Positions 61,615-64,000 of a stretch of 64,000 bases of DNA are shown one piece after another. Location of the stretch: positions 592,775 to 656,774 of the forward strand of contig VZRG01000291.1 in the NCBI GenBank assembly GCA_013397435.1, written 5' to 3'. Made by a program: the position numbers and the translations under genes. The DNA is from Erythrocercus mccallii (Eukaryota > Chordata > Aves > Passeriformes > Dicruridae). Position 1 is the stretch's first letter. Each line of letters opens with the position of its first letter. A model generated the notes under the pieces. The model made no database searches, was not told the origin of the DNA, and saw nothing but the letters and a program-made list of their open reading frames with translations.

Positions 61615-62044
61615 CCTGGGGCCACGGGGATCATCATGGGTCTGATGTGTTTTCTGTACTTTCTTTTTACTGTGCTTAAGGTTTGGAGCTGATGTGCTTG
61701 TTAAATCAACACTCTGTGTATCACCACAGTGTCCTCCTGTATGCAGGAAAAGATTGCTGTAAATGTGCCCCAAATTAGATCTGCTGCTCTTTCTGTGTGT
61801 TGTAATCATAGAAATGTCTGCATTTCGAAGAATGAAATATTTGGGATCCTGCTTAAATTCAACACACCAGGTGACTTTCCCCCCCACCCCCCGCAATATA
61901 CTCTGAGAGAACGGACTCTTGTCGCTGCAAGTGTCTGGGGCCCATCTGCAGAAAAAAAAAGCTTTCAGGGCGAGGGCCTTTTCTGTGAAAAAAGTCATCC
62001 TCTGATAAGCATTTTTACATGATACCGTTTTAATGCCTTTTTTA

Positions 62045-62050
62045 AATAAA
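62045..62050 (+). promoter_or_regulatory. AATAAA poly(A) signal, candidate
   Basis: This canonical hexamer near the end of the HIPK3 3' UTR is followed within about 80 bases by T/G-rich sequence (around 62110-62135), as expected for a downstream element. It may be the main or an alternative cleavage site. Confidence 0.5.
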
Positions 62051-62625
62051 ACACTGCATGACTACGGAATTGCATATCTGCATCTTACTTTAATTTGCAA
62101 GGTTTTATATGAATTTCTTGTGTTCAGTTTTTAACTTCAGGGTGTTTTATTGGTCAAATATGCTACTGTATTAACTCCTTTTTTTTGTTTGTTTTAATTT
62201 TTAAATTTTCTGTTTTTACTGCTAATTAACGTGGTTTGTGTTAAGTAAAAGTTAAATCACACTGCAAGCTGTAGGAAGACTTGTTCTAGAAACACCCAGT
62301 AATAGAGACTTGATTAATGAGGTTGAACTGTTACTGTTTAACAATTTGTAGACTTGTGGCTTTTTTTTTTGCTTTGGATTTCTCTGCTACACTAGTTCGC
62401 CATGTAGCAATTGCACTGTGCAATATTACAATATGAGGACTGGGAAAATTTTTTATGGATGTAATGTCTCTTACAGTTTGCGATAGTATTTCTTTCTAGT
62501 TCTCAGTGATTTAAATGTGACCAAGCCTTCTGTACTTTGTCACAAAAAGCGGGTTTTCCAGGTGACTATTTTGGTGAGTGTCAAAATAAGAATTTATGGT
62601 GTATTACTGTCAAGATTCACTTTGA

Positions 62626-62631
62626 ATTAAA
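62626..62631 (+). promoter_or_regulatory. ATTAAA poly(A) signal, candidate distal site
   Basis: This is the second most common poly(A) hexamer, followed by a GCAGCA-type cleavage area and a TTTGGTGG/TTTGCTGTGTT G/T-rich element (62654-62682). It would give a 3' UTR of about 3.6 kb. It is a good candidate for the distal end of the transcript. Confidence 0.45.
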
Positions 62632-62659
62632 ATATATATTGCAGCAGATGACTTTTGGT

Positions 62660-64000
62660 GGCTTTCATTATTTGCTGTGTTACGTGAAGGCAAAGATGAT
62701 GAAAATTCACTGAGGGGGCTCTAAAATTCTGACCTAATCATTCAACTGAGGTTCTGAAATTTTAAATCTCATTAGCTTTCAAGGCTTGCTTCGGAGGGTC
62801 TTGAGAAGCCCTCCTTAGTGCAGCCACGCCTTGAAGGCTCTTTGTTCTGGATGTCCCACTTTCACAACCTTAGAGGAAGGTGATCCGGCTCAGATGCCAG
62901 CGGACGCCTCGCTGCTGCTGAGGTTTGTGCCAAGCCGGTGGCAACTGCTGCCTGGCCAGCAGGAAGGTGCTCCTGCTGCCACAGATGGCCCCACATGGTC
63001 AGTGGCTCCAGATGGCCACCTGGTATGGAGCAGACGTCCGTGGAAGGCACATTTGGTGGTGCTGTGGTCAGCCAAATGTGCTCACTCTGCCGTGGGGTTG
63101 CAGCGCTTGCTGAAAACCTGGGGGTTGGGTGCACACGTGCTTGTGGGGAGGATGGTTTCTCTGCCTACCACTGCATTTAGGGGTCACTCAGAAATGAAAT
63201 GTGAAAGACTGAAATGGCAGTGAAGTATATTTTTGATACCAAAGTATTTCAGAGTTGACAGAAAGCTCTGATTTTACAAATACAAGGTGCTGCTGATGCG
63301 GATCTGTCACAGCGCTCATTCTTCAGTGCAATTGGTCACAGTGTCTGCAAAGCATTTCCTGCAGCTCTGTGCCTTAGGTGATGTGTAAACACCTCTGTCC
63401 AAATTCTGCAGATGCCTGTTGCCTTGAAAGCTGCTTCCTTTCCCTTCTTTATAGCTAGCCTCATGTATTGTTGACTTTTAAGCGCGTATTGTATCTAGAT
63501 CCCACTTTTCCCATAGCAAATAGGGCCAGAGGCTTGGTGCATTTCACACTCTCACTTCTGGCAAGGTCTAACAAACAAGGAAAGGCAGCCTGAGCCTTTC
63601 AAAGTGAATACACTGCCTGTGAAGTCCTTTCTGTTCTTGCTTTCTATTAGTAATGGTGTCCACCTGTTCTTTAATGTTCCCCTATGTTCTTTCCCATCCT
63701 GTGGAAGGAGTGGACTAGGACAGGCACTTACGCGTAAGTCATCTTCCTCTTCAACTGTCTTTAGGATGACAAACACTGGTTGAAAATCTGATATTTTCCC
63801 TGTCACTAAATGCAAAGGACAGGTTTGTACTGCAGATAAGATGGCAAATTCATTCAAGAAAAGGCTTTCAGAGTCAATGGGACTGTCACATGTCACAGAT
63901 CTGCAGCAGGACAAAGGGGTTCAGGGTGACGCTGTGTTGTCCCGATGAGTTAGCCTGGGTTTTCAGCTGGAGAGATGATCACTCTCTGAGGGAGGCAAGA
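62660..64000. other. Presumed intergenic sequence downstream of HIPK3
   Basis: No exon was recognised. A GC-rich section with several CpGs lies at about 62780-63180 and opens frames on both strands that resemble no family I know. The remainder is unique sequence. In mammals the next gene on this side is KIAA1549L (recalled, not seen here). Confidence 0.55.

Larger units (their letters stand above)
59073..62655 (+). other. HIPK3: HIPK3 3' untranslated region (approximate 3' end)
   Basis: This AT-rich, non-coding stretch directly follows the HIPK3 stop. Canonical AATAAA hexamers occur at 60022, 60529, 61128 and 62045, and an ATTAAA at 62626. A 3' UTR of about 3.5 kb is what I recall for mammalian HIPK3, which points to the distal signals. 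The stretch contains four CAGTATT seed matches (59945, 60130, 60832, 61179), a miR-124-type 8-mer GTGCCTTA (59643), a miR-9-type 8-mer ACCAAAGA (60399) and a Pumilio-like TGTATATA (61311). Low-complexity G/T tracts lie at 60675-60735 and an A/C run plus T run at 61553-61614. The exact end is inferred. Confidence 0.75.

Noticed and set aside
61417..61998. 193-codon minus-strand open frame in the 3' UTR
   Set aside because: It spans the A/C and T low-complexity tracts, has no family resemblance and no splice or promoter context.
62831..63223. 130-codon + strand open frame downstream of HIPK3
   Set aside because: It lies in a GC-rich block where several frames on both strands are open; no conserved motif or splice context supports a gene.
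1..64000. CRISPR arrays, operons, prophage or plasmid functions
   Set aside because: Spliced vertebrate gene structure and CR1 repeats throughout; no bacterial-type features seen.

Overview
The window is a piece of a vertebrate, most likely avian, nuclear genome. It holds one recognisable protein-coding gene on the + strand: HIPK3 (homeodomain-interacting protein kinase 3), broken into 15 coding exons between 10870 and 59072. All inferred introns follow GT-AG, all phases join, and the spliced coding sequence is 3585 nt (1194 residues plus stop). That is the length I recall for the shorter human HIPK3 isoform. The bird assignment rests on CR1-type LINE fragments, the absence of any Alu, L1 or tRNA-derived SINE that I could recognise, low repeat density and amniote HIPK3 gene structure. 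G/T-rich low-complexity runs and one LTR-like insertion would fit a songbird, but that is a guess.

Layout: 1-10867 is intronic, probably the 3' part of intron 1; the 5' non-coding first exon and promoter are not recognisable and probably lie upstream of the window. 10868-11963 is the large first coding exon (exon 2 in human numbering), carrying the ATG two bases after its acceptor, the N-terminal regulatory region and most of the kinase N-lobe and catalytic centre. This is the exon that in mammals is back-spliced to the abundant circular RNA circHIPK3. A 29.5 kb intron follows (11964-41423) with a CR1 fragment, a second candidate CR1 region, microsatellites and a GC-rich block. From 41424 to 47616 four short exons complete the kinase domain. 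From 48388 to 59072 ten exons encode the long C-terminal regulatory region: SUMO-interaction motif, Ser-rich segments and Ser/His/Gln/Pro-rich tail. A 3' UTR of roughly 3.6 kb runs from 59073 to about 62650, with several poly(A) signals and a cluster of four miR-200b/c/429-type seed matches. 62660-64000 appears intergenic and contains a GC-rich block of unknown nature.

There is no operon, CRISPR array, recognisable RNA gene or second protein gene. No previously undescribed system is evident. The most interesting material is post-transcriptional: the circular-RNA exon with short complementary pyrimidine/purine tracts in its flanking introns and a predicted circle-specific reading-frame tail; the seed cluster in the 3' UTR; lineage-type low-complexity insertions in the C-terminal coding exons; a weak donor at the junction where the mammalian long isoform carries 21 extra residues; and an antisense LTR-like block in intron 10.
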